Shown here in pieces: positions 31,781 to 40,620 of a stretch of DNA of 64,000 nt. This DNA comes from Scatosoma sp045644545. Lineage in GTDB: Bacteria; Bacillota; Clostridia; Christensenellales; Borkfalkiaceae. A program made the translations under genes and the position numbers. The notes beneath the pieces are model-generated. The model had not been told where the DNA came from. It ran no database searches and saw only the letters and a program-made list of their open reading frames with translations. The stretch covers positions 1 through 64,000 of the forward strand of contig JAZRHC010000029.1 in assembly GCA_045644545.1 (NCBI GenBank). The letters run 5' to 3'. Positions within the stretch are counted from its first letter, which is position 1. Each line of letters begins with the position of its first letter.

Positions 31781-32617
31781 ATGGCAGAAAATTGTTCGCA
31801 TAATTGTTCGAGCTGTTCTTCCAATTGCTCTTCCCGCAAAACGGAAAGCCTTTTGAAAGAACCTCATAAAAAATCTACGATAAAAAAAGTGATCGGCGTC
31901 GTCAGCGGCAAAGGCGGGGTCGGGAAATCCTTTACGACCGCTCTTTTGGCGGCGTTTGCCAACAAGCAGGGAAAATCCGTCGGGATAATGGACGCGGACG
32001 TAACGGGTCCGTCCATTCCTCACGCGTTCGGCGTAACCGACCACGCGACGGGCAGCGAAGCGGGGATCGATACCGTTTTAACGCCGTCGGGAATCCAGCT
32101 GATGTCTATGAATTTATTGCTCGACGAAGCGACTACGCCCGTTATTTGGCGCGGTATGGTGATTTCGGGCACGGTAATGCAGTTCTGGACGGACGTTGTT
32201 TGGAAGGATATCGACGTGTTGTTTATCGATATGCCGCCCGGAACGGGGGACGTTCCGCTCACGGTGTTTCAAAGTATTCCGCTTGCGGGGATCGTAATCG
32301 TTACCACGCCACAAGACTTGGTCAAAATGGTCGTGGAAAAAGCGGTGAATATGGCGAATATTATGCATATTCCCGTGCTCGGTATCGTGGAGAATATGAG
32401 CTATCTCGCCTGCCCCGATTGCGGTAAAAAAATCGAAGTTTTCGGGCGCAGTAAAGTCGAGGATATTGCAAAAGAATACGCCATTCCCGCGATCGCCCGA
32501 ATTCCGCTCGATCCGAAAATTGCCGAGCTTGCCGACGAAGGCAGAATCGAAGATTATGAAACGGCGGCGCTTGCGGATATTTTCAAGCAGATAGAAAACG
32601 CTCCTGATCTCAAATAA
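31781..32617 (+). CDS. mrp: Mrp/NBP35-family Fe-S cluster carrier ATPase
   Basis: A 278-residue deviant Walker A ATPase that carries or inserts Fe-S clusters. The P-loop GKGGVGKS is near residue 44, DADVTGPS follows, and MPPGTGD is the switch region. The bridging CxxC is in LACPDCGKK (about residue 209). The N-terminus adds a cysteine cluster, CSHNCSSCSSNC (residues 5-16), a form common in Clostridia. It sits next to the SRP RNA with its own promoter and terminator. Confidence 0.9.
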   Translation: MAENCSHNCSSCSSNCSSRKTESLLKEPHKKSTIKKVIGVVSGKGGVGKSFTTALLAAFANKQGKSVGIMDADVTGPSIPHAFGVTDHATGSEAGIDTVLTPSGIQLMSMNLLLDEATTPVIWRGMVISGTVMQFWTDVVWKDIDVLFIDMPPGTGDVPLTVFQSIPLAGIVIVTTPQDLVKMVVEKAVNMANIMHIPVLGIVENMSYLACPDCGKKIEVFGRSKVEDIAKEYAIPAIARIPLDPKIAELADEGRIEDYETAALADIFKQIENAPDLK

Positions 32618-32618
32618 G

Positions 32619-32656
32619 AAAAACGGGTTTTGAAGGAAATTTCAAAGCCCGTTTTT
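32619..32656 (+). terminator. terminator after mrp
   Basis: A long stem (AAAAACGGG...GCCCGTTTTT, with wobble pairs) ending in a T-run. Confidence 0.75.
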
Positions 32657-32695
32657 GAAATTTTCACGAAAATTTAAAATTTGGCGAATAGCTCG

Positions 32696-32724
32696 TTGCT
32701 TTTCGTAATAGCTTATGATATAAT
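32696..32724 (+). promoter_or_regulatory. promoter of the small alarmone synthetase
   Basis: TTGCTT at 32696-32701, 17-bp spacer, TATAAT at 32719-32724. AGGAGGGG precedes the ATG at 32751. Confidence 0.7.
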
Positions 32725-32750
32725 AGATACGAGAATATAGGAGGGGAACT

Positions 32751-33455
32751 ATGCAACAGGAAACGACGGCAACGCCCGTTCTCGACGGGGATAAACCCAC
32801 GGCGGCGTTTATCAAAGAATACGAAAAATGGAAGCCGCTCTATTCGGGCGCGTTGAAAACCGCGCGCACGCGTTTCGAGATCTTAGACGACGAATTTAGT
32901 ATGATTCAGGGTCACGATCCCATTCACAGCATACAAACCCGCTTAAAAACGGTGGAAAGCGCCTATGAAAAGCTGAAAAGAAGAGGCTACGCGCAAATCC
33001 CCGCGAATTTATCGAAGATCAAGGATATCGCGGGCGTACGAGTCGTGTGCAGTTATTTAGAGGATATCTATAAAATCGCGCGCGTTTTCCTCAATCAAAA
33101 CGGGGTTCGGTTGTTGACGGAAAAGGATTATATAAAAGAGCCGAAATCCAACGGTTACAGAAGCTTGCATCTGATCGTGGAAATGCCCGTGTCGCTTTCG
33201 GCTATTAAAATGGGCGTACCCGTGGAAATACAGCTTCGCACTATTTCAATGAATATGTGGGCGAGTCTTGAACACGAGGTTTCCTATAAAGTCAATAAAG
33301 AGCTCTTGGATTCGTATAGAGAGGAGCTGAAAGCTTGTGCGGACGATTTGTTCGGCGTGGAAGAGCGTATGCAACGTCTGTGCCAAAAAATACGAAAAGA
33401 GCCGAATTCAATCATAGAAGAAGAAAACCAAATATTTGCAAAAGAAAACGGTTAA
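32751..33455 (+). CDS. relQ: small alarmone synthetase (RelQ type)
   Basis: A 234-residue single-domain (p)ppGpp synthetase that moves pyrophosphate from ATP to GDP/GTP. The core has RLKTVESAYEKLKRRG, IKDIAGVRVVC, the G-loop segment KEPKSNGYRSLHLIVE and the catalytic VEIQLRT. There is no hydrolase, TGS or ACT domain, which separates it from RelA/SpoT. A downstream ComEC-like hydrolase begins eight bases later and is likely co-transcribed. In Firmicutes RelQ is a tetramer tuned by nucleotides and RNA; its regulation here is not visible. Confidence 0.9.
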   Translation: MQQETTATPVLDGDKPTAAFIKEYEKWKPLYSGALKTARTRFEILDDEFSMIQGHDPIHSIQTRLKTVESAYEKLKRRGYAQIPANLSKIKDIAGVRVVCSYLEDIYKIARVFLNQNGVRLLTEKDYIKEPKSNGYRSLHLIVEMPVSLSAIKMGVPVEIQLRTISMNMWASLEHEVSYKVNKELLDSYREELKACADDLFGVEERMQRLCQKIRKEPNSIIEEENQIFAKENG

Positions 33456-33463
33456 AGGGAAAA

Positions 33464-34462
33464 ATGGGATACGCCGCGGAAAAGAAAAAAATCGAAAAGA
33501 AAAAGAAAAAAATCCGTTGGATCATTTTTGGCATCGTGATAGCGATAGCAGTCGGCTTAGTGATCTTTTCGCTATTCTATCCTGCGCAAACTTGGAAATA
33601 TTATTTTTCTTTGCCGAGCGTTTCCGAGCGTAAAGCAGGGGAATTGAGAATACATTTTCTCGACGTAGGTCAAGGCGATTGCACGATTTTAGAGCTTCCC
33701 GACGGTAAAACGATGATGATCGACGGCGGGAATGGAAGCGAGAAAAACGTGGGGCGGGTAATGCGCTATCTCAACGCGCTCGATATCCAAACGATCGATT
33801 ATCTTTTGTTGACCCACGCCGACGGCGATCACGCGGGCGGGCTGGATAGCGTGCTCGAATATAAAACGGTAAAAACCGTCTATTATCCCAATTTGGAAGA
33901 TCCTGCCGTAAATCAAGAGTACGCTTCGTTTTATTCCGCGCTTTTGGACGAGGAGTGTAAAAAAGTGCGCTCCGAGCGGTATTTGACGATTACCTCCACC
34001 AAGGAGAAATATTCCTTTACGCTCACGTTTTTATATCCTTATTCCAAGCAGAGCGGCGCGGAAACAGGGACGGCAAACGATAGCTCGGCGATCGTTTGGT
34101 TGGATTATCAAGGCGTAAGCGCGATATTTTGCGGCGACGCTTCGAGCGAGGTGGAAAAAAGGTTGATCACGGAAGATTCCCTCGGCTTGTTCGAGGGAAC
34201 GGGCGTAACCCTTCAAAGCACCGAGATATTGAAGGTTGCCCACCACGGGAGCGCGGATTCCACTTGCGAGGAGTTCGTCGAATATCTCGGCGTGAAAACG
34301 GCGATCGTTTCCGTTGGGAAGGATAACGAATACGGGCATCCTTCCGTGGAGGCACGGCAAACGCTTTCAAAAGCGGGAGCGGAGATTCTTCGAACGGACG
34401 AATTGGGCAATATTATGCTGACCATCAAGGACGGAAGCTATAAAACGAAAATCGTGAAATAA
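33464..34462 (+). CDS. membrane-anchored ComEC-like MBL-fold hydrolase
   Basis: A 332-residue protein with a Lys-rich N-terminus, one TM segment (about 20-40), then a metallo-beta-lactamase fold like the C-terminal domain of ComEC: HFLDVGQGDCTIL, the metal motif THADGDHAGG, and VAHHGSADSTCEEF near the end. These stand-alone proteins are common in Clostridia and probably cut nucleic acid or phosphodiesters outside the membrane. The frame is open another 43 codons inside relQ, but AAAGGGAAAA before this ATG and the hydrophilic-TM N-terminus make 33464 the better start. It lacks the competence channel domain, so it is not ComEC itself. Confidence 0.82.
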   Translation: MGYAAEKKKIEKKKKKIRWIIFGIVIAIAVGLVIFSLFYPAQTWKYYFSLPSVSERKAGELRIHFLDVGQGDCTILELPDGKTMMIDGGNGSEKNVGRVMRYLNALDIQTIDYLLLTHADGDHAGGLDSVLEYKTVKTVYYPNLEDPAVNQEYASFYSALLDEECKKVRSERYLTITSTKEKYSFTLTFLYPYSKQSGAETGTANDSSAIVWLDYQGVSAIFCGDASSEVEKRLITEDSLGLFEGTGVTLQSTEILKVAHHGSADSTCEEFVEYLGVKTAIVSVGKDNEYGHPSVEARQTLSKAGAEILRTDELGNIMLTIKDGSYKTKIVK

Positions 34463-34464
34463 AG

Positions 34465-34492
34465 AAAACGGCAACCTTTTGGCTGCCGTTTT
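34465..34492 (+). terminator. terminator after the ComEC-like gene
   Basis: AAAACGGCA and TGCCGTTTT form a 9-bp stem directly after the stop codon. Confidence 0.7.
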
Positions 34493-34587
34493 ATCATAGA
34501 AAGCATTAAAAAAAGGGCAAATTGTTTAAAAAAGAGGAAAATTTTTCAAAATTTAAAAGATTAACACATAATTTCACCTCATTTTCA

Positions 34588-34616
34588 TTGTAAAGGAAGA
34601 AAAAATTTGCTATAAT
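34588..34616 (+). promoter_or_regulatory. promoter of the ECF operon
   Basis: TTGTAA at 34588-34593, 17-bp spacer, TATAAT at 34611-34616, with a start near 34623. This excludes the in-frame ATG at 34619. The leader before the ATG at 34688 can fold (GTCCG at 34640-34644 with CGGAC at 34674-34678). Confidence 0.7.
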
Positions 34617-34687
34617 ATATGGAAGAAGAAAAGGGAGCGGTCCGCGCGAAAATTGCGCGTCAGCCCAAAACCGTCGGACGGAGTCGT

Positions 34688-36574
34688 ATGAAAGCAATAG
34701 AATTTGAAAAAGTGCGTTTTTCGTATAAAACCAACGATTCGGAAGAGAATGATCAACCGTTCTCCTCCGAAGGCGTTTTTGCGTTAAACGAAATAAATTT
34801 TTCCGTCGAAGAAGGCGAATTCGTCGCGGTGTTAGGGCACAACGGGAGCGGAAAATCCACGCTTGCAAGGCTTATTAACGGTCTTTTAACCCCCACGGAA
34901 GGGAAGATCACCGTGTTCGGGCTCGACGTTTCCGATTCCAAGCAGCTTTTTGAGATTCGTAAAAACGTTGGCATCGTCTTTCAAAATCCCGATAATCAAA
35001 CGGTCGCTTCCATCGTTGAGGATGACGTAGCCTTTGGTCCTGAAAATATCGGCGTGCCGAGGGCGGAGATCGGGGAGCGTATCGATTTTGCCTTAAAAGC
35101 CGTCGGAATGGAAGAATACCGAAGCGGCACGACCTCCCGTTTGTCGGGCGGACAAAAACAACGCGTTGCGATCGCGGGCGTACTTGCGTTGAAGCCGCGT
35201 ATAATGATTTTGGACGAGTCTACCGCAATGCTCGATCCGCGCGGCAGAAAGGAAGTCCTCGACGTCGTTTTAAAACTCAAAAAAGAAGAAAATATCACCG
35301 TCCTTTTGATCACGCATTTTCCCGAGGAAGCGATGCTTGCCGATAGGGCGATCGTGATGAACCGCGGCGAGATCGTAATGCAAGGCAAGCCTTCGGATAT
35401 TCTTTGCCGCGAAGAAGAACTCGAAACGTATAATCTCACCCTTCCCAAGCCCGTGAAAATTTGCCGTGATTTAAGGCGCGGAGGCTTTTCCGTAAAGGAT
35501 TGTTTAACGCCCGAAGCGTTGGCTCGGGAAATCTCCGATGGCTTTTGCGCGCGGGGGATTACGTCGGGCGAAACCGCGAGAGTAGAGGAGGATTTTGCTC
35601 GTTCCGATTCGTCTATGGCGAAGGGAAAAGGCGGCGTATACTGCGAAAATCTGCGTTATATTTATAACCCTTCTTCGCCGTTTGCCACGCACGCGTTGAG
35701 CGGCGTGGATATCCAGATCCGCGCTGGCGAGTTTTTCGGCGTGATCGGGCATACGGGTAGCGGTAAATCCACTTTCGTTCAGCACTTGAACGCGCTTTTA
35801 AAAACGCCGACGGCGGAAAAGAAATATAAACCCAAAAAGCTTAAAAAAGGACAAACCCCGCTCCCGCCGATCACCTTGACGGTCAACGGCTACGACCTCA
35901 CGGATAAAAAGACGAATTTCCGCGAGCTGAGAAGCAAGGTCGGAATGGTGTTTCAATACCCCGAATATCAGTTGTTTGCCGAAACGGTGTTTGCCGACGT
36001 GGCGTTCGGACTGAATAATTTTTCGGTCGAGCCGCTTAGCGAGGCGCAAATCGAAGAAGCCGTAAAAGAGGCGATCGAAACGGTGGGGCTGGATTATAAC
36101 GAAATGAAAAATCGTTCCCCGTTCGAGCTCTCGGGCGGGCAAAAACGCCGCGTTGCGATCGCGGGCGTAATCGTAACCAAGCCCGAAATCCTCGTGTTGG
36201 ACGAGCCTGCGGCGGGGCTTGACCCGCTCGGAAAAGAGGAGATTATGCAGCTTCTGCATAAGATTCACAAAGAATGGTGCAAAACGGTGATTATCGTATC
36301 CCACGATATGGACGAAATTTCCGAAAACTGCACGCGCGCGGCGGTGTTCTCTGAGGGAAAGGTCGTTTTGAACGCAAGACCGCAGGATTTGTTCGAGCAA
36401 TACGGCGCACTTTCCTCGCTCGGGCTCGACGCGCCCTTCACGGCGAAAACCGTTTCCCTTCTCAAAGAAAAGGGATATTTTATCCGTTCCAACTTCACGA
36501 GCGGGGATTTCGTGGAAAAAGTGCTCGCGTTTGCGAGCGGCGAAAACCGCAAAGGAGGGCAAGCGAATGAATGA
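34688..36574 (+). CDS. fused ECF transporter ATPases (EcfA1-EcfA2 in one chain)
   Basis: A 628-residue protein with two complete ABC ATPase domains. Domain 1 (about 2-245) has GHNGSGKST, LSGGQKQRVAIAG and MILDEST. Domain 2 (about 325-600) has GHTGSGKST, LSGGQKRRVAIAG and VLDEPAAGLDP. In energy-coupling factor transporters these are usually two genes, ecfA1 and ecfA2. Here they are joined by about 75 residues of less conserved sequence. With the following EcfT they should power vitamin-binding S-components encoded elsewhere. The frame extends to 34619, but the promoter makes 34688 the likely start; the ribosome site before it is only CGGAG. Confidence 0.9.
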   Translation: MKAIEFEKVRFSYKTNDSEENDQPFSSEGVFALNEINFSVEEGEFVAVLGHNGSGKSTLARLINGLLTPTEGKITVFGLDVSDSKQLFEIRKNVGIVFQNPDNQTVASIVEDDVAFGPENIGVPRAEIGERIDFALKAVGMEEYRSGTTSRLSGGQKQRVAIAGVLALKPRIMILDESTAMLDPRGRKEVLDVVLKLKKEENITVLLITHFPEEAMLADRAIVMNRGEIVMQGKPSDILCREEELETYNLTLPKPVKICRDLRRGGFSVKDCLTPEALAREISDGFCARGITSGETARVEEDFARSDSSMAKGKGGVYCENLRYIYNPSSPFATHALSGVDIQIRAGEFFGVIGHTGSGKSTFVQHLNALLKTPTAEKKYKPKKLKKGQTPLPPITLTVNGYDLTDKKTNFRELRSKVGMVFQYPEYQLFAETVFADVAFGLNNFSVEPLSEAQIEEAVKEAIETVGLDYNEMKNRSPFELSGGQKRRVAIAGVIVTKPEILVLDEPAAGLDPLGKEEIMQLLHKIHKEWCKTVIIVSHDMDEISENCTRAAVFSEGKVVLNARPQDLFEQYGALSSLGLDAPFTAKTVSLLKEKGYFIRSNFTSGDFVEKVLAFASGENRKGGQANE

Positions 36575-37376
36575 CGTTTCCTTCGGGCAATATTATCCCG
36601 CTTCTTCCTTTATCCATAAATGCGATCCGCGTACGAAAATCTTGTTTTTGATCGCGTTTATCGTCGCCGTGTTTATCGCGGATACCTTCTATGCGCTCGG
36701 CGCTTGCGCGTTCTTGTTCGTGCTCGTCGCGGCGTTTTCAAAAGTACCCGTCAAAAGCCTTTTAAAATCCGTCAAAGCTATTTTGTTTTTGCTCGCGTTT
36801 ACTGCGTTTTTGAACTTGTTTTTTTATAGCGGCAAAACGGTGCTTGCAAGTTGGTGGATTTTCACGATCACGAAAGAAGGCTTAATCTACGCCGCGTTCT
36901 TGGCGGTTCGGCTCTTTTTGTTGGTGCTTGCGTCTACGCTTTTAACGCTTACGACCTCGCCAGTATCGTTGACGGACGGTATCGAAAGCTTGCTATATCC
37001 TTTAAAGCTCATTCGCTTCCCCGTGCACGAGCTCGCGCTCATAATGTCTATCGCGCTTCGGTTTATCCCTATTTTAACCGACGAAACCTCGCGGATTATG
37101 AACGCGCAAAAAGCGCGTGGCGCGGACTTTGAAACGGGCGGGCTGATCAAGCGCGTGAAAGCCGTCCTTCCCGTGCTCATACCGCTGATTATCAGCGCGG
37201 TGAGAAGGGCGGACGAGCTGGGCGACGCGATGGATGCGCGTTGCTATTCGGGCGGTAAGCGCACGAAATATAAAAAATTGACCTTTGCTTGGCGGGATTT
37301 AATCGCGTTCCTGTTGGTGGCGTTGCTCATTACGGGCGTGATTTTGCTCAAAATTTATCTGCCTGCGGTCGTATGA
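36567..37376 (+). CDS. ecfT: ECF transporter transmembrane protein EcfT
   Basis: A 269-residue membrane protein with about five hydrophobic segments. The coupling-helix motifs are present: ARGADFETGG (in QKARGADFE) and the later RADELGDAMDARCYSGG. It links the ATPases to S-components. The start overlaps the end of the ATPase gene by eight bases and has AAAGGAGGG before it. The longer open frame from 36531 has no ribosome site. truA follows by 10 bases; the order ecfA-ecfA-ecfT-truA is standard in Bacillota. Confidence 0.92.
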   Translation: MNDVSFGQYYPASSFIHKCDPRTKILFLIAFIVAVFIADTFYALGACAFLFVLVAAFSKVPVKSLLKSVKAILFLLAFTAFLNLFFYSGKTVLASWWIFTITKEGLIYAAFLAVRLFLLVLASTLLTLTTSPVSLTDGIESLLYPLKLIRFPVHELALIMSIALRFIPILTDETSRIMNAQKARGADFETGGLIKRVKAVLPVLIPLIISAVRRADELGDAMDARCYSGGKRTKYKKLTFAWRDLIAFLLVALLITGVILLKIYLPAVV

Positions 37377-37386
37377 GGAGAGAAAT

Positions 37387-38136
37387 ATGCGATACGCCTT
37401 GAAAATCTCCTACGATGGTACGAACTTTGCGGGTTGGCAACGGCAGAAAAACGCGCCGTCCGTGCAGGAAACGCTGGAAGCCGCGCTAAAAACGGCGTTT
37501 GGAAAAGAAATCAAAGCGACGGCGAGCGGCAGAACGGACGCGGGCGTACACGCCGCAGGGCAGGTCTGCCATTTCGACGACGATACGCTCACGATCCCCG
37601 CGGAAAAATTGCCCGACGCGCTCAATCGTTTTTTGCCTTCCTCCGTGCGCGTTCTCGAAGGCTGGAACGCAGACGAGGGGTTTGATAGCAACCGTAGCGC
37701 AAAGCGGAAAACCTATTGCTATTCGCTCTACGAAGCATTCAGGGAAATGCCGCTGAAAGAACGCTACGCCGTGCGAGTCGAACGGCTTCCGAGTTTGGAA
37801 ATCTTACGAAAATACGCCCGTCTTTTCGAAGGCGAGCACGATTTCAAAGCCTTTTGCGCTTCGGGGTCGTCGGTGAAAACCACCGTGCGAACGGTCTATT
37901 CCGTTAAGATAGAAGAATCGTATTCGTTCGGCGGTCGGGATATTAAAATTTTCGTCACGGGCAACGGCTTTTTATATAATATGGTGCGCACGCTCGTCGG
38001 GGAGCTTCTCGATTTATGCGAAAACAGAAAAACGGCGGAAAGCTTGGAAAGGGCGTTTATAACGGGCGCAAGAGAGCTTTTGGGTAAAACGATGCCCGCA
38101 AAGGGCTTAACGCTTATGCGGGTAGAATATATTTAA
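37387..38136 (+). CDS. truA: tRNA pseudouridine synthase A
   Basis: A 249-residue TruA that makes pseudouridine at positions 38-40 in the anticodon arm of tRNA. The catalytic Asp is in SGRTDAGVHA (near residue 53). NGFLYNMVRTLVGELL near the C-terminus is typical. AGGAGAG precedes the ATG. It ends the ECF operon. Confidence 0.95.
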   Translation: MRYALKISYDGTNFAGWQRQKNAPSVQETLEAALKTAFGKEIKATASGRTDAGVHAAGQVCHFDDDTLTIPAEKLPDALNRFLPSSVRVLEGWNADEGFDSNRSAKRKTYCYSLYEAFREMPLKERYAVRVERLPSLEILRKYARLFEGEHDFKAFCASGSSVKTTVRTVYSVKIEESYSFGGRDIKIFVTGNGFLYNMVRTLVGELLDLCENRKTAESLERAFITGARELLGKTMPAKGLTLMRVEYI

Positions 38137-38178
38137 CTTTAAAACAACGGGAGAGCCGCGATCGCGGCGTATAGTTTT

Positions 38179-39066
38179 ATGGAATTTTATTCGATATTTC
38201 AATTTATGGCAGGATTTTTCGGCACGCCTGTTTTCGATGCGGAAACGGGTTTACCCGTCGATTATATCTATACTTTTCAGAGTTTCTTTTTAACGCTCGG
38301 GGTGTCTTTGGGAATATTGGTGGGCTTAAGCGTTTTGCAGGGATTCGGATTTTATGCAATGGCAAAAAAAAGAAATCTTAAAGGAAAATGGCGGGCGTTC
38401 GTTCCGTTTATAAATATTCATTTGATGGGACAGCTTGCGGGCGAATGTTCCTTTTTCGGGCATAAAATGAAGCGTACTTGGCTCTACGTTTTAATCACGC
38501 AAATCGCTTCGACAATTCTTTGTACGGTGGAAATCGTAGCGATCGGGGTTTTAAATATGAAATACGCGCATTATCCGATTGGGCAGGAGCTTCCCGCGAA
38601 TATTGCAAGACTGTCTAATTATTATGAAAATAGCGGTTTTTTGATTATGATTGTCAATTTTGCGTATGAAATTCTAATGCTCATTCTATTTATGGCGTTA
38701 CTCAAAAAATATTACGCAAAAGGCTATACGATGCTTTCCGTTTTTTCTTTTATTTTGCCTATCGTACGCTATGTAGTTATCTTTGTCGTGCGCAATAATA
38801 AAGCGATCGACTACGAGGCGTATATGCGCGCTCGCCGCGAGGAGTTTATTCGCCGTCAGCAACAATACGGCAATCCCTACGGCAGACCGTACGGAAATCC
38901 GTATAATCAAGGGCAAACGAGCGGAAATCAACAGCCTAAGCAGCCGCAAGACCCCTTTGGAGAGTTCGGCGGGAACGGTCAGAGCGCGCAGGGAGATTCG
39001 CCGTTTGAGGATATCGACGGCGCGAATAATCAAAATTCGGGCAATTCGGAAGACTTTTTTAATTGA
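38179..39066 (+). CDS. polytopic membrane protein with a Gln/Asn/Gly-rich tail
   Basis: A 295-residue protein of unknown function. About four or five hydrophobic segments (near 35-60, 75-90, 95-125, 155-175, 182-205) are followed by a basic segment (RARREEFIRRQQQ) and a disordered tail rich in Gln, Asn, Gly and Pro (PYGRPYGNPYNQ). FVPFINIHLMGQLAGEC is typical of a widespread group of small Clostridia membrane proteins with no known role. No ribosome site stands close to the ATG: GGGAG is 25 bases away, with a perfect 12-bp palindrome (38156-38167) between them that could bring it nearer if folded. Confidence 0.65.
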   Translation: MEFYSIFQFMAGFFGTPVFDAETGLPVDYIYTFQSFFLTLGVSLGILVGLSVLQGFGFYAMAKKRNLKGKWRAFVPFINIHLMGQLAGECSFFGHKMKRTWLYVLITQIASTILCTVEIVAIGVLNMKYAHYPIGQELPANIARLSNYYENSGFLIMIVNFAYEILMLILFMALLKKYYAKGYTMLSVFSFILPIVRYVVIFVVRNNKAIDYEAYMRARREEFIRRQQQYGNPYGRPYGNPYNQGQTSGNQQPKQPQDPFGEFGGNGQSAQGDSPFEDIDGANNQNSGNSEDFFN

Positions 39067-39090
39067 CGCTCGCAATTGAATAGCAAAAGT

Positions 39091-39132
39091 AAAGACGGGA
39101 AATAAGTAAAAGTTATATTTTCCGTCTTTTTT
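39091..39132 (+). terminator. terminator after the tailed membrane protein
   Basis: AAAGACGG and CCGTCTTT pair around an A/T-rich loop and end in seven T residues. Confidence 0.65.
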
Positions 39133-39155
39133 TGCGAAAAACAACTTTTAAACAG

Positions 39156-39185
39156 TTTACAATACTAAGGCGTTTGTGGTATAAT
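39156..39185 (+). promoter_or_regulatory. promoter of the mnmE operon
   Basis: TTTACA at 39156-39161, 18-bp spacer, TATAAT at 39180-39185. Confidence 0.6.
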
Positions 39186-39238
39186 ATAAGCGTTAATTAT
39201 AAAGCTAAAATTCCGCCTTGCGCGGTAGGAGAAAAGCC

Positions 39239-40579
39239 GTGTTGGAAGAAAATATTTCGGCGATCGCAACGCCGAACGGAAAAGGGGGAGTCGCGATCAT
39301 TCGTATCAGCGGAAAATCGCCACTCGAAATCGCCTCGAAAATGTTCACGCCCGTGGGAAAGACGGGCGTTTTGCAGTTTGAACCGTACAGAATGTACCCC
39401 GGGCAAATCCACGCGGGCAATTTTTCCGACTACGGACTTTGCGTATATTTTAAAGCGCCCAAAAGCTTCACGGGCGAGGATATCGTAGAATTTCATTGTC
39501 ACGGCGGCGAAAGCGTTGCGCGCGGGATCTTGAAGCGCACCTTTGCCTTAGGCGCGAAAAGTGCGGGGAAAGGCGAATTTACCCGTCGCGCGTTTTTAAA
39601 CGGAAAGCTTTCCTTGGCGGCGACCGAAGGTCTTGCGGATATGATCAACGGCGATTCGGAGGCGGAGGTCAAGGCGGGCTATCTGCTGTATAGCGAAAAG
39701 CTCACCGAACGGGTCACGGCGATACAAGCCGAACTCAAAACCCTGCTTGCGGGAATCGACGCGTCAGTGGATTATCCCGAAGAGGATATCGAAGAGCAGC
39801 ATATCGACGAGCTGGAAATTGCGCTGAAAGGCGTTTCCGCGCGGCTTGGCGAGCTTGTCGGCGGCTATCGCACGGGTAAAAAAATCAAATCGGGCGTGAC
39901 CGTGGCGATCTGCGGCAAGCCGAATACGGGCAAAAGCTCGCTGTTAAATAGGCTGTTAGGCTACGATAAAGCCATCGTTTCGGATATCGCGGGCACGACT
40001 CGCGACGCCGTGGAAGGCACGATCGAAATCAAAGGGCGAAAGTTTAATCTTTACGATACGGCGGGCGTTCGGGAAAGTGGCGACGAAATCGAGAATATCG
40101 GTATCAAGCGCGCGGAATCCATTATTAAATCAGCCGACCTCGCGATTTTCGTAACCGATTTTATAAGCGGAGCGGACGAAGAGGACGTTCGGGTTCTTGA
40201 AATGATAAAAGAAAAGCCACTTATCAAAATTATCAACAAAGCGGATTTATCGTGCGACGACACGCCGACGGACGCGGACGCGCATACCTCTGCCGTTACG
40301 GGCGAGGGGATAGAAAAGCTCAAAGAGCTAATGTATGAAAAGAGCTTCGGCTCGCAGAGCGAGGACGCGGCGTTTTTAATCGAAGAACGGCATTTCGAAG
40401 CTTTGACGCGGGCTAAAAAAAGTGTGGATAAAGCGATTTTCGCTTGTAAAGTTCAGCCGCTCGATATTATCGGGATCGACGTAAAAGAAACTTGGGACGC
40501 GCTCGGCGAGATTACGGGCGAAACGGCAACGGAAGCGATTATCGAGGAGATATTCTCCAAATTCTGCGTAGGGAAATAA
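39239..40579 (+). CDS. mnmE: tRNA modification GTPase MnmE
   Basis: A 446-residue GTPase that, with MnmG, modifies wobble U34 of tRNA. The N-terminal folate-binding domain begins MLEENISAIATPNGKGGVAI. The G domain has GKPNTGKSS, DIAGTTRD, DTAG and NKAD. The protein ends in the conserved FCVGK, whose Cys is functionally important. I chose GTG at 39239, with TAGGAG seven bases before it, over the TTG at 39218 that lies seven codons upstream in frame. It heads an operon with lepA and hemW. Confidence 0.93.
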   Translation: MLEENISAIATPNGKGGVAIIRISGKSPLEIASKMFTPVGKTGVLQFEPYRMYPGQIHAGNFSDYGLCVYFKAPKSFTGEDIVEFHCHGGESVARGILKRTFALGAKSAGKGEFTRRAFLNGKLSLAATEGLADMINGDSEAEVKAGYLLYSEKLTERVTAIQAELKTLLAGIDASVDYPEEDIEEQHIDELEIALKGVSARLGELVGGYRTGKKIKSGVTVAICGKPNTGKSSLLNRLLGYDKAIVSDIAGTTRDAVEGTIEIKGRKFNLYDTAGVRESGDEIENIGIKRAESIIKSADLAIFVTDFISGADEEDVRVLEMIKEKPLIKIINKADLSCDDTPTDADAHTSAVTGEGIEKLKELMYEKSFGSQSEDAAFLIEERHFEALTRAKKSVDKAIFACKVQPLDIIGIDVKETWDALGEITGETATEAIIEEIFSKFCVGK

Positions 40580-40620
40580 AATCAAAAAAGATAAGGGAAG
40601 AAAGAAAATCGGGGAAAAGT

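Noticed and set aside
38156..38167. 12-bp palindrome as an operator
   Set aside because: A single GC-rich palindrome with no partner site or known regulator; kept only as a possible leader hairpin.
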